A stretch of 64,000 bases of DNA from QAMH01 sp900556425 (GTDB lineage Bacteria > Actinomycetota > Coriobacteriia > Coriobacteriales > QAMH01). The stretch lies in the NCBI GenBank assembly GCA_902475535.1, contig CABRZR010000005.1:73723-137722 (forward strand). The letters run 5' to 3'. Under the pieces are notes generated by a model. It saw only the letters and a list, made by a program, of their open reading frames with translations, had not been told where the DNA came from and did no database searches. A program made the position numbers and the translations under genes. Shown here in pieces: positions 10,918 to 20,376 of this stretch (its first letter is position 1; each line of letters begins with the position of its first letter).

Positions 10918-11751
10918 TCACGCCGTCCACCAATTACGGTGAGACCCTCGCAGGTCAACGATATCGTCTCGGACTATGCCACATGCAAGCAAAGCGTCGA
11001 TGAGCACATCGACTATGGGAAGCTCCGAGCAATCGTGGCCAAGTTCGATAACCGAGAGATAGGGTTGCGCATCGACGCATAGATGATAACGCGTCTCTCC
11101 GACAATCATGCAGTCGATACCAGCATCGACGCATCGTTCGTAGAGCTCGGAATCGCTCCAGGAGCCATTCAAGAAGGCGATGCGATTGATTTGGCGCTCT
11201 GGGTCACCCCAGACGCGCGGATGGCAATCGAAGTTGCGCGCCACGAGCTCGGCGATGACGCCAAGCGTCGGATTCGTGTCCCAATCCGGAACAAGGAGGG
11301 CGCCAAAGCCCTTGTCCTGCACGCAACGACACGGATCAAGGATCGTTTCGCAGTTGCCCAGACACGAGCAGCCCATGATGGCCGCAAAGCGCTCGCGTGT
11401 TGCAATGGCACGATCTGCGTTCGTGTGCATGGCAATCGTCGCCACATCACGCTCGATGGCCTCATAGACCATGCGACCTGGCCCTGGCGTGACCGCCTGG
11501 CTCTCGGGCCCAAACTCGTTAGGACCTGTCTTTATGTAGGGAGGATGATGCGTCACGAGCACGTTGCATCCGGCTTCGGATGCCGCAATCACGTTCGCAA
11601 CGCTCATGTCGAGCGCGACGGCGATCTTGCCGATGCGGCGCGTGCGATCGCCCACGGCAAGTCCCGGTTGGTCCCAGCTTTCCGCATCCTCACGCGGAAA
11701 AGCCGCAAAAAGCCTGTTCTCGAGCTCGCCAATCGTCTGTGGAGCCGTCAT
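10918..11751 (-). CDS. Nif3-like dinuclear metal centre protein (GTP cyclohydrolase 1 type 2 family)
   Basis: Metal ligands expected of the Nif3/YbgI fold are present: VTHHPPYIK, AMHTNADRA, and the C-terminal ELGHDCSELP. At 277 residues it is a normal short member without the PII-like insertion. I place the start at ATG 11751 (MTAPQTIGELE); a longer reading from 11796 would overlap the upstream gene and lacks a ribosome binding site. The family is universally conserved but its physiological reaction remains uncertain. It sits in a run of genes with the DUF164 protein and a PHP phosphatase. Confidence 0.9.
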   Translation of the reverse strand: MTAPQTIGELENRLFAAFPREDAESWDQPGLAVGDRTRRIGKIAVALDMSVANVIAASEAGCNVLVTHHPPYIKTGPNEFGPESQAVTPGPGRMVYEAIERDVATIAMHTNADRAIATRERFAAIMGCSCLGNCETILDPCRCVQDKGFGALLVPDWDTNPTLGVIAELVARNFDCHPRVWGDPERQINRIAFLNGSWSDSELYERCVDAGIDCMIVGETRYHLCVDAQPYLSVIELGHDCSELPIVDVLIDALLACGIVRDDIVDLRGSHRNWWTA

Positions 11752-11761
11752 GTTCACGTCC

Positions 11762-12592
11762 CTAATCCTCAATCGCCACATGCCGTCTGTCGCCATCGGG
11801 CGTCGGAACGGTCACGAACCCATACCCCGCCCTGCTCATGAGCGCAACGGCATCGTCGAGATTTGCCGCCACATCTTGCGGTACGTGCGCATCGCTGCCG
11901 ATCGTGCACTCCACGCCCGCGTCATAAAACGAACGAAGCATCTCGAGCGCGGGATACATCTCACGCGCATCATTGCGCAGGCCGGCAGTGTTTACCTCGA
12001 TCATACGCCCTGCACGCGCAGCGGCCAACGCCATCTCGTAATTGTACTCTCTCGCATCGAAACTTGGACGCCAACCATACTTCTTGGGCAAGTCGGGATG
12101 CGAGAAGCAGGTGATGGGACCGGGATGCGCGGCCATGTCGAGCCACGTCTCGAAATACGCACGCCACAGGCCGTCAATGCCATATTCATCCCAGATGCTC
12201 AGGTCACGTGAATCGTCGATAGGCCGTTTGTCGATGAAATGAACCGAGCCGAGCACGTATTCGAAGGGCTTGCAAAGCTCGGTGAGCTCGTCGGCACGTC
12301 CGGGCAACCAATCGGCTTCGATACCGCAAATGAGCTGCAAGGAGCTCCCCGCATGCACGAGACGCTCGCGCTGCTCATGGAGCTCCTCGATATAGCGCTT
12401 CATGGTCTGCGAAGACATGGAGGTCTCGAACTGCGGGTCCATCCCCTCGGGAAGCACGAGATGCTCGGTCTGGGCGAAGGTCGATAGACCCAGATCATCG
12501 GCCCGCCTCACCATGTCGGCAACGGAACCCGAGCCATGCCCGGAATATGCCGAATGCGAGTGACAGTCCATGCGTTCGCATATGCGCGTCAT
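11762..12592 (-). CDS. PHP-family phosphatase, histidinol-phosphatase-like (HisK type)
   Basis: PHP signatures are clear: DCHSHSAYSGHG near the N-terminus, AQTEH, CGIEADWLPG, GSVHFID, FSHPD, and TIGSDAHVP at the end. This pattern fits the HisK/HisJ histidinol-phosphate phosphatase group that completes histidine synthesis. No other his gene is nearby, so a different phosphorylated substrate is possible. The ATG at 12592 overlaps the stop of the cysteine desulfurase gene as ATGA. Confidence 0.82.
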   Translation of the reverse strand: MTRICERMDCHSHSAYSGHGSGSVADMVRRADDLGLSTFAQTEHLVLPEGMDPQFETSMSSQTMKRYIEELHEQRERLVHAGSSLQLICGIEADWLPGRADELTELCKPFEYVLGSVHFIDKRPIDDSRDLSIWDEYGIDGLWRAYFETWLDMAAHPGPITCFSHPDLPKKYGWRPSFDAREYNYEMALAAARAGRMIEVNTAGLRNDAREMYPALEMLRSFYDAGVECTIGSDAHVPQDVAANLDDAVALMSRAGYGFVTVPTPDGDRRHVAIED

Positions 12593-13758
12593 CTGAGCAC
12601 CTCGGGCAGCACCTCGATGAAGCGGTCGATGTCCTCCATGGCCGTCTCCTTGCCAAAGGAAAGGCGTATGCCACCCAAGGCGTCATCGCGGGACAAGCCA
12701 ATGGCGCCCAACACATGGCTCGGATCGAGTGACGAAGACGAACAAGCGGAGCCTGATGATATCGCGAAGCCCGCATTATCGCAGCGTAGCACGACCGTCT
12801 CGCCCTCGAGTCCTCTCACATGCAACGAGAGGATATGCGGAACGACAGCTGTCCCATCGGGAACGGTGACAAGCAGCTCATGGGCGAAACCGCCCCGTGC
12901 AATGGCGCCAAGCAAATGCTCGCGCAATGAAAGAACGTGACTCCACGTTCTTTCGCGCTCCTCGATGGCATACTCGGCTGCCTGGGCAAAGGCACAGGCG
13001 CCAGGCACGTTAGACGTCCCGCTGCGCATACCCGCCTCCTGGCCTCCCCCGTGAATAAGCGGCGCGATACGCGCGCCCCGACGCAGGTAGAGGGCACCGA
13101 TGCCCTTGGGAGCGCCAATCTTATGGGCCGAAAACGCGCAGGCATCCACATCGCTTGCCTCAAGATCGAGGGCTATCTTGCCAAGTGCCTGGACAGCATC
13201 GCAGAAGAAGAGGGCGCCGTGCTCATGCGCAACGCGCACAAGCTGCGTGATGGGCTGAATCGTGCCGAGTTCGTTGTTGACTGCCTGGACGCAGACGAGG
13301 CAGGACGCATCGCCCGCATCCTCGATTGCCGCAAGCAAGCTCTCGAGTGCGGTAGGGTCTATGACGCCATTGGCGTCTGGCATGAGCCTGTCAACCTTGT
13401 AGCCAGCGGATTTGAGCGCATCGGCTGCGTTAAGCACCGCATGATGCTCGATTGCCGAGACAATGACGTGCGTATGCGCAGCTCCTGCAACAGGTTTTGC
13501 AAGCCCCTTGATGGCCATGTTATCAGCCTCGGAACCACCCGAAGTGAAGATGACCTCGGAGGGCGCATGCGCTCCGAGCGCACGGGCTATGCGGGCGCGC
13601 GCATCGCGCAGCTGCGTAGCCGCTTCACGACCCTCGGTATACAGCGCATTCGCATTAGCCCAGGATGCGTTCTGCAACGCCTCGTACAAGCGCGTATCGA
13701 AGGGTGCCGTCGCAGCGTAATCGAGGTAGACACGGGAAGCGTTAACGGCAGGCATCAC
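12589..13758 (-). CDS. cysteine desulfurase (IscS/NifS family)
   Basis: This PLP enzyme removes sulfur from cysteine for Fe-S clusters or tRNA thiolation. Visible features are YLDYAATAP at the N-terminus, FTSGGSEADNMAI, AIEHHAVLN, the PLP lysine in SAHKIGAPKG, and the catalytic cysteine in SSGSACSSSS, a loop like that of group I IscS/NifS. At 389 residues the length is typical. No iscU or mnmA is visible here; their absence leaves open which acceptor it serves. Its first 17 nt overlap the end of rpe. Confidence 0.94.
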   Translation of the reverse strand: MMPAVNASRVYLDYAATAPFDTRLYEALQNASWANANALYTEGREAATQLRDARARIARALGAHAPSEVIFTSGGSEADNMAIKGLAKPVAGAAHTHVIVSAIEHHAVLNAADALKSAGYKVDRLMPDANGVIDPTALESLLAAIEDAGDASCLVCVQAVNNELGTIQPITQLVRVAHEHGALFFCDAVQALGKIALDLEASDVDACAFSAHKIGAPKGIGALYLRRGARIAPLIHGGGQEAGMRSGTSNVPGACAFAQAAEYAIEERERTWSHVLSLREHLLGAIARGGFAHELLVTVPDGTAVVPHILSLHVRGLEGETVVLRCDNAGFAISSGSACSSSSLDPSHVLGAIGLSRDDALGGIRLSFGKETAMEDIDRFIEVLPEVLR

Positions 13759-14404
13759 GAATGCCCCTCAATGCCGCTGCCGGGTCATCCGCACAGAAGA
13801 TGGCGCTTCCCGCCACGAGTACGTCAGCGCCGACGGCACTTACGAGCGGTGCCGTCGCGGCACCGATGCCTCCATCGACCTCGATGAGCGGTGCGGCGCC
13901 CTCGACCTTGCACATCTCGACAATTGCCGCGATCTTGGCAGGTGAGCTCTCGATGAAGGACTGGCCGCCAAAACCGGGGTGCACGCTCATCACGAGCACC
14001 ATGTCGACGAGCCCGAGCAAGCCCTCGAGCGCGGATACGTCCGTTTCGGGGTTGAGCGAGATGCCCGCCTTCACACCGGCATCCCCAATGGTGCGAAGCA
14101 TGGATGCGGTATCGTCGCAAACCTCGACATGGACGGTTATGGAATCGGCGCCTGCATCGATGTACCAGGGCACCTGAACCTCGGGATTATCGATCATCAG
14201 ATGCACGTCAAGCGGCACGTCAGTCACGCGCTTGAGCATCTTGACATGTGCGGGACCAATGGTGAGATTGGGAACGAAGTGGCCATCCATCACGTCAACG
14301 TGTATCCAATCGGCACCTGCCTCGGAAATCATGCGCACGTCGCGTTCGAGATTAGCGAAATCGGCGCTCAGTATGGACGGGGCAATTTGGATGTCCGTGA
14401 ACAT
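13742..14404 (-). CDS. rpe: ribulose-phosphate 3-epimerase
   Basis: Rpe interconverts ribulose-5-phosphate and xylulose-5-phosphate. All hallmark motifs occur in order: APSILSADF, IHVDVMDGHFVPNLTIG, LDVHLMI, VMSVHPGFGGQSFI, and EVDGGIG. Length (220 residues) is normal for this TIM barrel. Confidence 0.97.
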   Translation of the reverse strand: MFTDIQIAPSILSADFANLERDVRMISEAGADWIHVDVMDGHFVPNLTIGPAHVKMLKRVTDVPLDVHLMIDNPEVQVPWYIDAGADSITVHVEVCDDTASMLRTIGDAGVKAGISLNPETDVSALEGLLGLVDMVLVMSVHPGFGGQSFIESSPAKIAAIVEMCKVEGAAPLIEVDGGIGAATAPLVSAVGADVLVAGSAIFCADDPAAALRGIRDACR

Positions 14405-14418
14405 AGGTGCCTATCCCT

Positions 14419-15417
14419 TCATTCCTGTTCGGCCTTCACGGGGCGTTCGAAAAGCGTCTCGATTATCTCATGCGGGTCGCGTCCTTCCCAGAGCACCTGG
14501 CGCACAGCCTCGGCAATGGGCATCTCGACATCATGCTGGCGCGCAAGCTCGGTCACGGTCTTGCAGGCGACGGCGCCCTCGGCCACCATCTGCATCTTCT
14601 CCTCGAAAGCCGCGAGCGTACCTCCCTCGACGAGAAAGGTGCCGAGCGCGCGATTGCGGGAATGCTCCGAAGAGCAGGTCGCGATAAGGTCTCCCACACC
14701 TGCCAAGCCCAAACAGGTACGCGCATCGCCGCCGAGCGCGACAACGAGACGCGTCACCTCGGCAAGGCCACGCGTCATGAGAGACGCCGACGCGTTATCG
14801 CCCAGATGCATGGCAACGCTCATGCCGTTGGCGATGGCGATGACGTTCTTCGAAGCGGCGCAAAGCTCCACGCCCGTCACATCGGAGGTGGTGTATACGC
14901 GGAATGTCGAGGTATTGAAAAGGTCCTGGAAGTAGAGGGAACACGCCTTATCAGATGAGGCGACGACGGTGGCAGCCGGCAGGCCGCGCGAGACTTCCTC
15001 GGCATGATTGGGGCCGGAAAGGCAGGCGATGCGCGATGGATTGCAGAGCACGTCTTCGAGAAGCTCGACCATCGTGAAACCCGTTTGCGCCTCGATGCCC
15101 TTCGTCAAGACGATGACGGGCAGGTCGGAGGCTATGAAGGGAGCACACGACATGGCGATGGAACGCAAGTACGACGAAGGGCACACGAAGATGGCGGCAT
15201 CAGCGCCGCGAAGCGAGTCCTCGAACGATGCACTCGCCGTCACGCCGGTAAGCTCGACATCAGGAAGATGGCGCGGATTGCGATGGGTCGCGTTGATGAC
15301 ATCGGCAACGTCGACGCTACGCGTCCACATCCTCACCGCGATGTCCTTGCCGGCAATGAGGTGTGCGATGGCCGTTCCCCACGTGCCCGAACCGATGACC
15401 GCAACGGTCCTCATCAC
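14419..15417 (-). CDS. gpsA: glycerol-3-phosphate dehydrogenase [NAD(P)+]
   Basis: GpsA reduces dihydroxyacetone phosphate to sn-glycerol-3-phosphate, the backbone for phospholipids. The Rossmann motif GSGTWGTAIAHLIA opens the protein, LTKGIE follows, and the catalytic lysine is in AASKNVIAIANGM. The start is either GTG 15417 or the adjacent ATG 15414; both overlap the plsY stop. With plsY just upstream in the operon, product and consumer of glycerol-3-phosphate are co-expressed. Confidence 0.96.
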   Translation of the reverse strand: MMRTVAVIGSGTWGTAIAHLIAGKDIAVRMWTRSVDVADVINATHRNPRHLPDVELTGVTASASFEDSLRGADAAIFVCPSSYLRSIAMSCAPFIASDLPVIVLTKGIEAQTGFTMVELLEDVLCNPSRIACLSGPNHAEEVSRGLPAATVVASSDKACSLYFQDLFNTSTFRVYTTSDVTGVELCAASKNVIAIANGMSVAMHLGDNASASLMTRGLAEVTRLVVALGGDARTCLGLAGVGDLIATCSSEHSRNRALGTFLVEGGTLAAFEEKMQMVAEGAVACKTVTELARQHDVEMPIAEAVRQVLWEGRDPHEIIETLFERPVKAEQE

Positions 15418-16112
15418 AGTTCTTCCTCGAGCTCGTTTTCCAGCTCGCCTTCGTCCACGACGGTCTTCTCGCCGGTGGATTTGAAGGAGAACTTGGGCTC
15501 CTCGCCGTTTATCATGCGTTGAATATTGCTGCGGTGCGCGAAGACGACGGCGATGGCAATGATGACACTGACAACCAGCAACGGGACGTTACTCCCATAG
15601 AAAACGAATGACCAAATGGGAAGGCTGATGGCCGCACAGATGGAGCCCGCCGAAATCCGTTTGCTGATTCCCGCAATGACGAGGAAAGTCGCGAGCAAAC
15701 ACAGCGCGACGAAGGGATAGGCCACGAGTATCGAGCCAAAACCCGTGGAAATGCCCTTGCCACCCTTGAAGCCAAGCCACGGACAGAAGACATGGCCAAC
15801 GATGGAGAAGAGAACGGCGAGCACGATGAGCAAGTCGAACTGCCACATCGCATCAAAGGGCATGAAGCCCGTGACTATGCGCGCGAACACGACGGCGAGC
15901 GCTCCCTTGCTCGCATCGGCCAAAAAGGTGATGACGAAGGCCTTCCAGCCGTAGAGTCGACTCATGTTCGTCGCTCCGATGGACCTTGATCCACCCGAAC
16001 GCGGGTCGGAATGGTAGAGTGCCTTGGCGATGAGCACGCCAAAGGGAACGCTGCCTATCAGAAAGGACACGGCGGCAACGAGGGCGAAATCAAGCAGAAT
16101 GATAGGGGACAT
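15414..16112 (-). CDS. plsY: glycerol-3-phosphate acyltransferase PlsY
   Basis: PlsY is a membrane protein that moves an acyl group from acyl phosphate to glycerol-3-phosphate. The sequence shows about five membrane helices and the conserved loops GGSRSIGATNMSRLYG and GFKGGKGISTGFG. A charged C-terminal tail of about 30 residues (ending ENELEEEL) extends past the last helix. The gene lies between der and gpsA with almost no spacing, a common arrangement. Confidence 0.96.
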   Translation of the reverse strand: MSPIILLDFALVAAVSFLIGSVPFGVLIAKALYHSDPRSGGSRSIGATNMSRLYGWKAFVITFLADASKGALAVVFARIVTGFMPFDAMWQFDLLIVLAVLFSIVGHVFCPWLGFKGGKGISTGFGSILVAYPFVALCLLATFLVIAGISKRISAGSICAAISLPIWSFVFYGSNVPLLVVSVIIAIAVVFAHRSNIQRMINGEEPKFSFKSTGEKTVVDEGELENELEEEL

Positions 16113-16114
16113 GG

Positions 16115-17428
16115 TCAGTTCTTCCTCTTGAACTTGATGCGAACGGGCGTGCCGACAAGGTCGAAGTTCTCGCGCAGGCGGTTCTCGAGATAGCGACGGT
16201 ACGTGTCATCGACGATCTCCGGAAAGTTCGCGAAGAACGTGAACACGGGCGGCTGGGTCGCGGCCTGCGTCACGTAATTGAGGCGCAGGCGCTTGCTACC
16301 CTTCACGATGGTATGACCGAAGTCACGCAGCTGGGTGAGCAACGCGTTGAGTTGATTGGTCGGAATGTGGCACGAGTAGTTTTCGTAGACGGTGTTGATG
16401 GCATCCCAGATGCGATGCACGGAGCGACCGGTCTTGGCCGAGATGGAGATGACGGGCGCATACCCGACGAACTCGAGACGGTCGCTTACGAGTTCCCTGA
16501 TCTCATCGCGACGGTCGGGGTCTTCGATGAGGTCCCACTTGTTGATGAGCACGACCATGGCGCAACCGCGCTCGGCGGCCATGCCCGCGACCTTCTGGTC
16601 GGCATCGGTCAGGCCAAGCGTGGCGTCAATCATGAGAAGCACGACATCGGCACGGTCTATCGCACGCAGTGATCGTACGTACCCATAGTACTCGACGTCC
16701 TCGTCGATTTGAGACTTGCGGCGAATGCCCGCCGTATCCACGATGCGATAGCGCACGCCATCATGCTCGACGACGCTGTCGATTGCATCGCGCGTCGTAC
16801 CCGCGACGTCGCTCACGATGGAGCGCTCACCGCCGACGAGGCGATTGGTGAGCGATGACTTGCCCGCATTGGGGCGTCCGATGATCGCGACGCTGATCTC
16901 GTCGCCTGCCTCGTCATCACCCGCATCTTCGGGAAGCTCGCGGACGACAGCATCAAGCAAATCTCCCGTGCCATGGCCATGCGAGGCCGAGATCGGCATG
17001 GGATCGCCCAGACCAAGCGAGTAGAACTCCCAGAGCACCTCGTCCTCGCGATCGGGATTGTCGAGCTTGTTGACGGCAAGCACAACGGGAACCTTGCTCT
17101 TGAGGAGCACGCGTGCGATATCGGTATCCTCGCTCGTGACGCCCGTACGGCCATCGACGACGAAGATGATGCAATCGGACTCCTCGCAAGCAACGAGCGC
17201 CTGGCTCGTGATGGAACCCTGAAACATATCGGTGTCACCGAGGGCAATGCCGCCGGTGTCGATAATCATGAAGTCGACGCCGTTCCAGTCCGCTCGATGG
17301 TACGAGCGATCACGCGTCACACCGCGCATCTCGTGCACGATGGCATCTTCCGTTTGCGTTATGCGATTGATGAGCGTGGACTTTCCGACATTCGGACGAC
17401 CGACCACGGCAACGAGCGGGAGACTCAT
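16115..17428 (-). CDS. der: ribosome biogenesis GTPase Der (EngA)
   Basis: Der is a double GTPase required for 50S assembly. Two G domains are clear, with P-loops GRPNVGKSTLINRI and GRPNAGKSSLTNRL, DTGG/DTAG switch II motifs, and NKLD/NKWD specificity motifs. A KH-like C-terminal domain ends in the basic peptide RIKFKRKN. The start at ATG 17428 lies about 6 nt after AAAGAGG; an in-frame GTG two codons upstream is too close to the ribosome binding site. Confidence 0.97.
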   Translation of the reverse strand: MSLPLVAVVGRPNVGKSTLINRITQTEDAIVHEMRGVTRDRSYHRADWNGVDFMIIDTGGIALGDTDMFQGSITSQALVACEESDCIIFVVDGRTGVTSEDTDIARVLLKSKVPVVLAVNKLDNPDREDEVLWEFYSLGLGDPMPISASHGHGTGDLLDAVVRELPEDAGDDEAGDEISVAIIGRPNAGKSSLTNRLVGGERSIVSDVAGTTRDAIDSVVEHDGVRYRIVDTAGIRRKSQIDEDVEYYGYVRSLRAIDRADVVLLMIDATLGLTDADQKVAGMAAERGCAMVVLINKWDLIEDPDRRDEIRELVSDRLEFVGYAPVISISAKTGRSVHRIWDAINTVYENYSCHIPTNQLNALLTQLRDFGHTIVKGSKRLRLNYVTQAATQPPVFTFFANFPEIVDDTYRRYLENRLRENFDLVGTPVRIKFKRKN

Positions 17429-17462
17429 GAACACCTCTTTACGTAGGATTACGATTCGTATC

Positions 17463-18812
17463 TTACCGCATCAGCGCGTCGATGATATCCATAGGCGTGT
17501 AGGTGCACAAGCGCACGGTCGCGTCACTTGCCGCTTCGACCTCGGCAAGCGTGACGTCATCGAGCAAGGCGAGATCCTGGTTGAACATCTCGCGTGCCAT
17601 GAGGACGATGCCCTCGGGATGCGCCGCGCGCATTGCCGGAATCAAATCGCTTCCGGTAATGAGGCAGGTCACATCGACGTTTCCACCGAAGAACTCGTTT
17701 TCGACAGGCAGTATCTCGAGCTTGCCGGCAAGGGGTGATGCATCGATCAAGCCCTGGAGTACATGCGCAAATGCCGTACCGCAGACGATATGTGCAGGCT
17801 GCGCTTCATCAAGCATTTTTGCGAGCTGCGCGATACGCTCGGCGCTCTCACCCCACTCATCGATGAAGGAGCGCATCATGCCTATGCCGTCCTGGAACTG
17901 GGGGTAGCCCGTATACATGAAGGCGGGCGGGAAATCGTATCCCGCATCGATATAGAACTCGTCGGCGATCTGCAGACGCGGGTTACGACGTTCGACGCCG
18001 GAATCCTCCTGGAACTCGCGGATGAGCTCGATGACTGCGGCCGCCGCATCGGGATCGTCCGAAAACGATGAGGAGAAACGTCGCTGGTGCTTCGTGTAGC
18101 CGAGGGGGACGAATCCCGCCGAAAGCACACCGGGATGCCGTTCGATCCACGCGAGCGTCCTCATGAGCTCTGCCCCATCATTCACGCCGGGAACGACGAC
18201 GACCTGTACATGTACCTCGAGGCCAGCGTCGAGCAATGCCTCGAGTACTTCCATGCCTCGCGCGGCGTTCTTGCCCATGAGCGTCTCACGCACGTCCGGG
18301 CTCACCGCATGCAGTGACACGTGCAGCGGCGAGAGGTGGCACTCGATGATACGCTCGAGCTCGTCATCATCGATGTTGGTGAGAGTTACGAAGTTTCCCT
18401 GCAAAAACGAGAGGCGATAATCGTCATCTCGCAGGTACAGCGTCTGGCGCATGCCCTTGGGAAGCATGCCCATGAAGCAGAAACTACAGGCATTGCGACA
18501 GGTCATGACACCATCGAAGATGCAGTCATCGAAGGTGATACCCCAGTCCTCCCCCAACTCGCGCTCGAGCAGCGCAGTCTGTCCGTCATCGAGCGTTATC
18601 TCGACATCGAAGCCATCGGCCTGCCAACGCCATTCGATGAGGTCGCGCAGCTTGCTTCCCTCGACCTCCGTAATGACCATGCCTGCCTCTATGCCGACGC
18701 GATCAGCCGGAGACCCCTCCTCGACATGCGCGACACGGGCACGACAGGGCTGAGGCTGAGCCGGCGTCTGGGAGGAGCCGTAGGGACATGTCATGCGAAA
18801 GCCGTCAGACAT
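17463..18812 (-). CDS. PDZ / radical-SAM DUF512 protein
   Basis: Residues about 20-60 form a PDZ-like domain (VEEGSPADRVGIEAGMVI). Next comes a radical-SAM-like section whose cluster cysteines sit in CRNACSFCF (CxxxCxxC), and then the DUF512 region. The protein is iron-sulfur dependent by this signature, but its reaction is unknown; relatives are often found beside der, as here. The start at ATG 18812 overlaps the ispH stop in the string ATGTCTGA. An upstream extension of the frame to 19028 runs wholly inside ispH and is rejected. Confidence 0.87.
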   Translation of the reverse strand: MSDGFRMTCPYGSSQTPAQPQPCRARVAHVEEGSPADRVGIEAGMVITEVEGSKLRDLIEWRWQADGFDVEITLDDGQTALLERELGEDWGITFDDCIFDGVMTCRNACSFCFMGMLPKGMRQTLYLRDDDYRLSFLQGNFVTLTNIDDDELERIIECHLSPLHVSLHAVSPDVRETLMGKNAARGMEVLEALLDAGLEVHVQVVVVPGVNDGAELMRTLAWIERHPGVLSAGFVPLGYTKHQRRFSSSFSDDPDAAAAVIELIREFQEDSGVERRNPRLQIADEFYIDAGYDFPPAFMYTGYPQFQDGIGMMRSFIDEWGESAERIAQLAKMLDEAQPAHIVCGTAFAHVLQGLIDASPLAGKLEILPVENEFFGGNVDVTCLITGSDLIPAMRAAHPEGIVLMAREMFNQDLALLDDVTLAEVEAASDATVRLCTYTPMDIIDALMR

Positions 18813-19665
18813 TATCCGTCGCCCTGTCGGTGAGCTCGCGTATGTACTCGCACACGGCATCGATATGTTCCTGTGGCGTGCTCGCGCCCGCTGTGATACC
18901 GATGCGCTCGACGCCGTCGAGCCAGGAAGCCTCGATTTCGACGCTATCCTCGATATGATGTGTCGCTGCGCAACGTGCCTTGCATATCTCGTAGAGACGG
19001 CGCGTGTTTCCCGAGTTCCTGCCACCAATGACGATCATGAGCTCAACCTGCGAAGCAATCTGGGCGGCGCTATCCTGGCGTTCCTGTGTTGCGAAGCAGA
19101 TGGTCTTCTCGACACGAAGCTCCTCGACACGCCCTTCAAGCGCGCCGAGCACCGCGGCAACACGATCGGCGCTTTGCGTTGTCTGGATAACGACGCCGAC
19201 CCTTGCGGGCAGCTCGTCTGGGAGTTTCTCGGGAACGTCGGCAACGGCGATGACAGCCTCTCCGCCCCAAGCGCGTATGCCCTCAACCTCGGCGTGACCA
19301 GGTTCGCCGATGATGACGACGGCGTAACCCTCCTCGGCAAGCTGTCGAGCCTTGCGTTGGACCTTCGAGACATAGGGACAGGTCGCATCCACGACGGCAA
19401 GCCCACGATCGAGCGCGGCATCGACAATCTGCGGAGCGGTGCCGTGACTCCTGAGCACGAGCGTCCCCTCCACTACCTCATCGAGCGTGTCGGCGACGAG
19501 CACGCCCTGGGCGGCAAGGTCATCGACGACGCGCGGATTGTGGATGAGGGGGCCAAGCGTATGCACGGGTCCCGCGCTTTCGGCAGCTCCATGCGCCATC
19601 TCGAGCGCGCGCTTCACGCCATAGCATGCACCGGCATTTTGGGCGATTTCGATAGTGATGGACAC
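18805..19665 (-). CDS. ispH: 4-hydroxy-3-methylbut-2-enyl diphosphate reductase
   Basis: IspH is the last enzyme of the methylerythritol phosphate route and makes IPP and DMAPP with a 4Fe-4S cluster. The three cluster cysteines are seen in AGACYGVKRAL, DATCPYV, and GNTRRLYEICK-type context. HTLGPLIHNP and RSHGT motifs are also present. Length (286 residues) is normal. It lies immediately downstream of plsC and is coupled to the DUF512 gene. Confidence 0.96.
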   Translation of the reverse strand: MSITIEIAQNAGACYGVKRALEMAHGAAESAGPVHTLGPLIHNPRVVDDLAAQGVLVADTLDEVVEGTLVLRSHGTAPQIVDAALDRGLAVVDATCPYVSKVQRKARQLAEEGYAVVIIGEPGHAEVEGIRAWGGEAVIAVADVPEKLPDELPARVGVVIQTTQSADRVAAVLGALEGRVEELRVEKTICFATQERQDSAAQIASQVELMIVIGGRNSGNTRRLYEICKARCAATHHIEDSVEIEASWLDGVERIGITAGASTPQEHIDAVCEYIRELTDRATDNV

Positions 19666-19674
19666 GAAAGCTTC

Positions 19675-20376
19675 CTAGCCGCGGGCCGTATCGCGCAGAC
19701 GAAAGACCTCGTCCATGATCGAGGCGATGACCGCATCCGCCCTCCCCTTCTTGGGAAGGTTCTCGAATTGCTCGCCACGTGGGTCGATGGGCTTGCCCAC
19801 GTTGAGGTATACGCGCGGAAAGCGGATGAACTTGGGCTTGCCGTAGGGCATGATCTTCTCCGTGCCCTCGATGCCAATCGGCACGATACGCGCATGGCCC
19901 ATGTTTGCAATAAGAACGGCACCGGCATGGGGATGGTACACCTTGTTCGGTTTGTTCATCCTCGTGCCCTCAGGATAGATGAGCACGCTCTCGCCGCGCT
20001 TGAGGCAGGCGGCGGCACGCTTGACTGCCGTGCGGTCGGCAGAGTCGGGATTGACGGGAATCGCTCCCACGCGGGCAATGAGCTGTGCGAGCACGGGCTT
20101 GAATAGCGTATGCCGCGCAAGGATGCGGCTGAAGCGCCTCTGCCCGTAAAACGCGCACCAGTGCACACATGGGTCGGCATATGAGACATGGTTGCAGACG
20201 TAGACGACGGGTTCGTCGCCAATGGCCTCGAGGTTTTCGATGCCACGTATCTTCCAACGAAAGCACACCTTGAGGATGGGGCGCACGAAGTACGCCGCCA
20301 CGTAGATGAACCAGTTGTGCGGTTTGCCTTTGGGAACCCAGACGCCCGAGTCAAATATCTCTTCGAGAGACTTCAT
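19675..20376 (-). CDS. plsC: 1-acyl-sn-glycerol-3-phosphate acyltransferase
   Basis: PlsC adds the second acyl chain to form phosphatidic acid. The HX4D catalytic motif is NHVSYADPCVHW, and the glycerol-phosphate binding motif is YPEGTRMNKPNK. One hydrophobic stretch near residues 20-40 may anchor it in the membrane. Its start overlaps the cmk stop as ATGA. The pairing cmk-plsC-ispH is frequent in actinobacteria and Firmicutes. Confidence 0.94.
   Translation of the reverse strand: MKSLEEIFDSGVWVPKGKPHNWFIYVAAYFVRPILKVCFRWKIRGIENLEAIGDEPVVYVCNHVSYADPCVHWCAFYGQRRFSRILARHTLFKPVLAQLIARVGAIPVNPDSADRTAVKRAAACLKRGESVLIYPEGTRMNKPNKVYHPHAGAVLIANMGHARIVPIGIEGTEKIMPYGKPKFIRFPRVYLNVGKPIDPRGEQFENLPKKGRADAVIASIMDEVFRLRDTARG

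Noticed and set aside
18813..19028. N-terminal extension of the DUF512 protein
   Set aside because: It lies wholly within ispH in another frame; the ATG at 18812 overlaps the ispH stop in the normal coupled way.
18793..20106. 437-codon open frame on the plus strand
   Set aside because: It covers ispH and plsC on the opposite strand, both with intact catalytic motifs.
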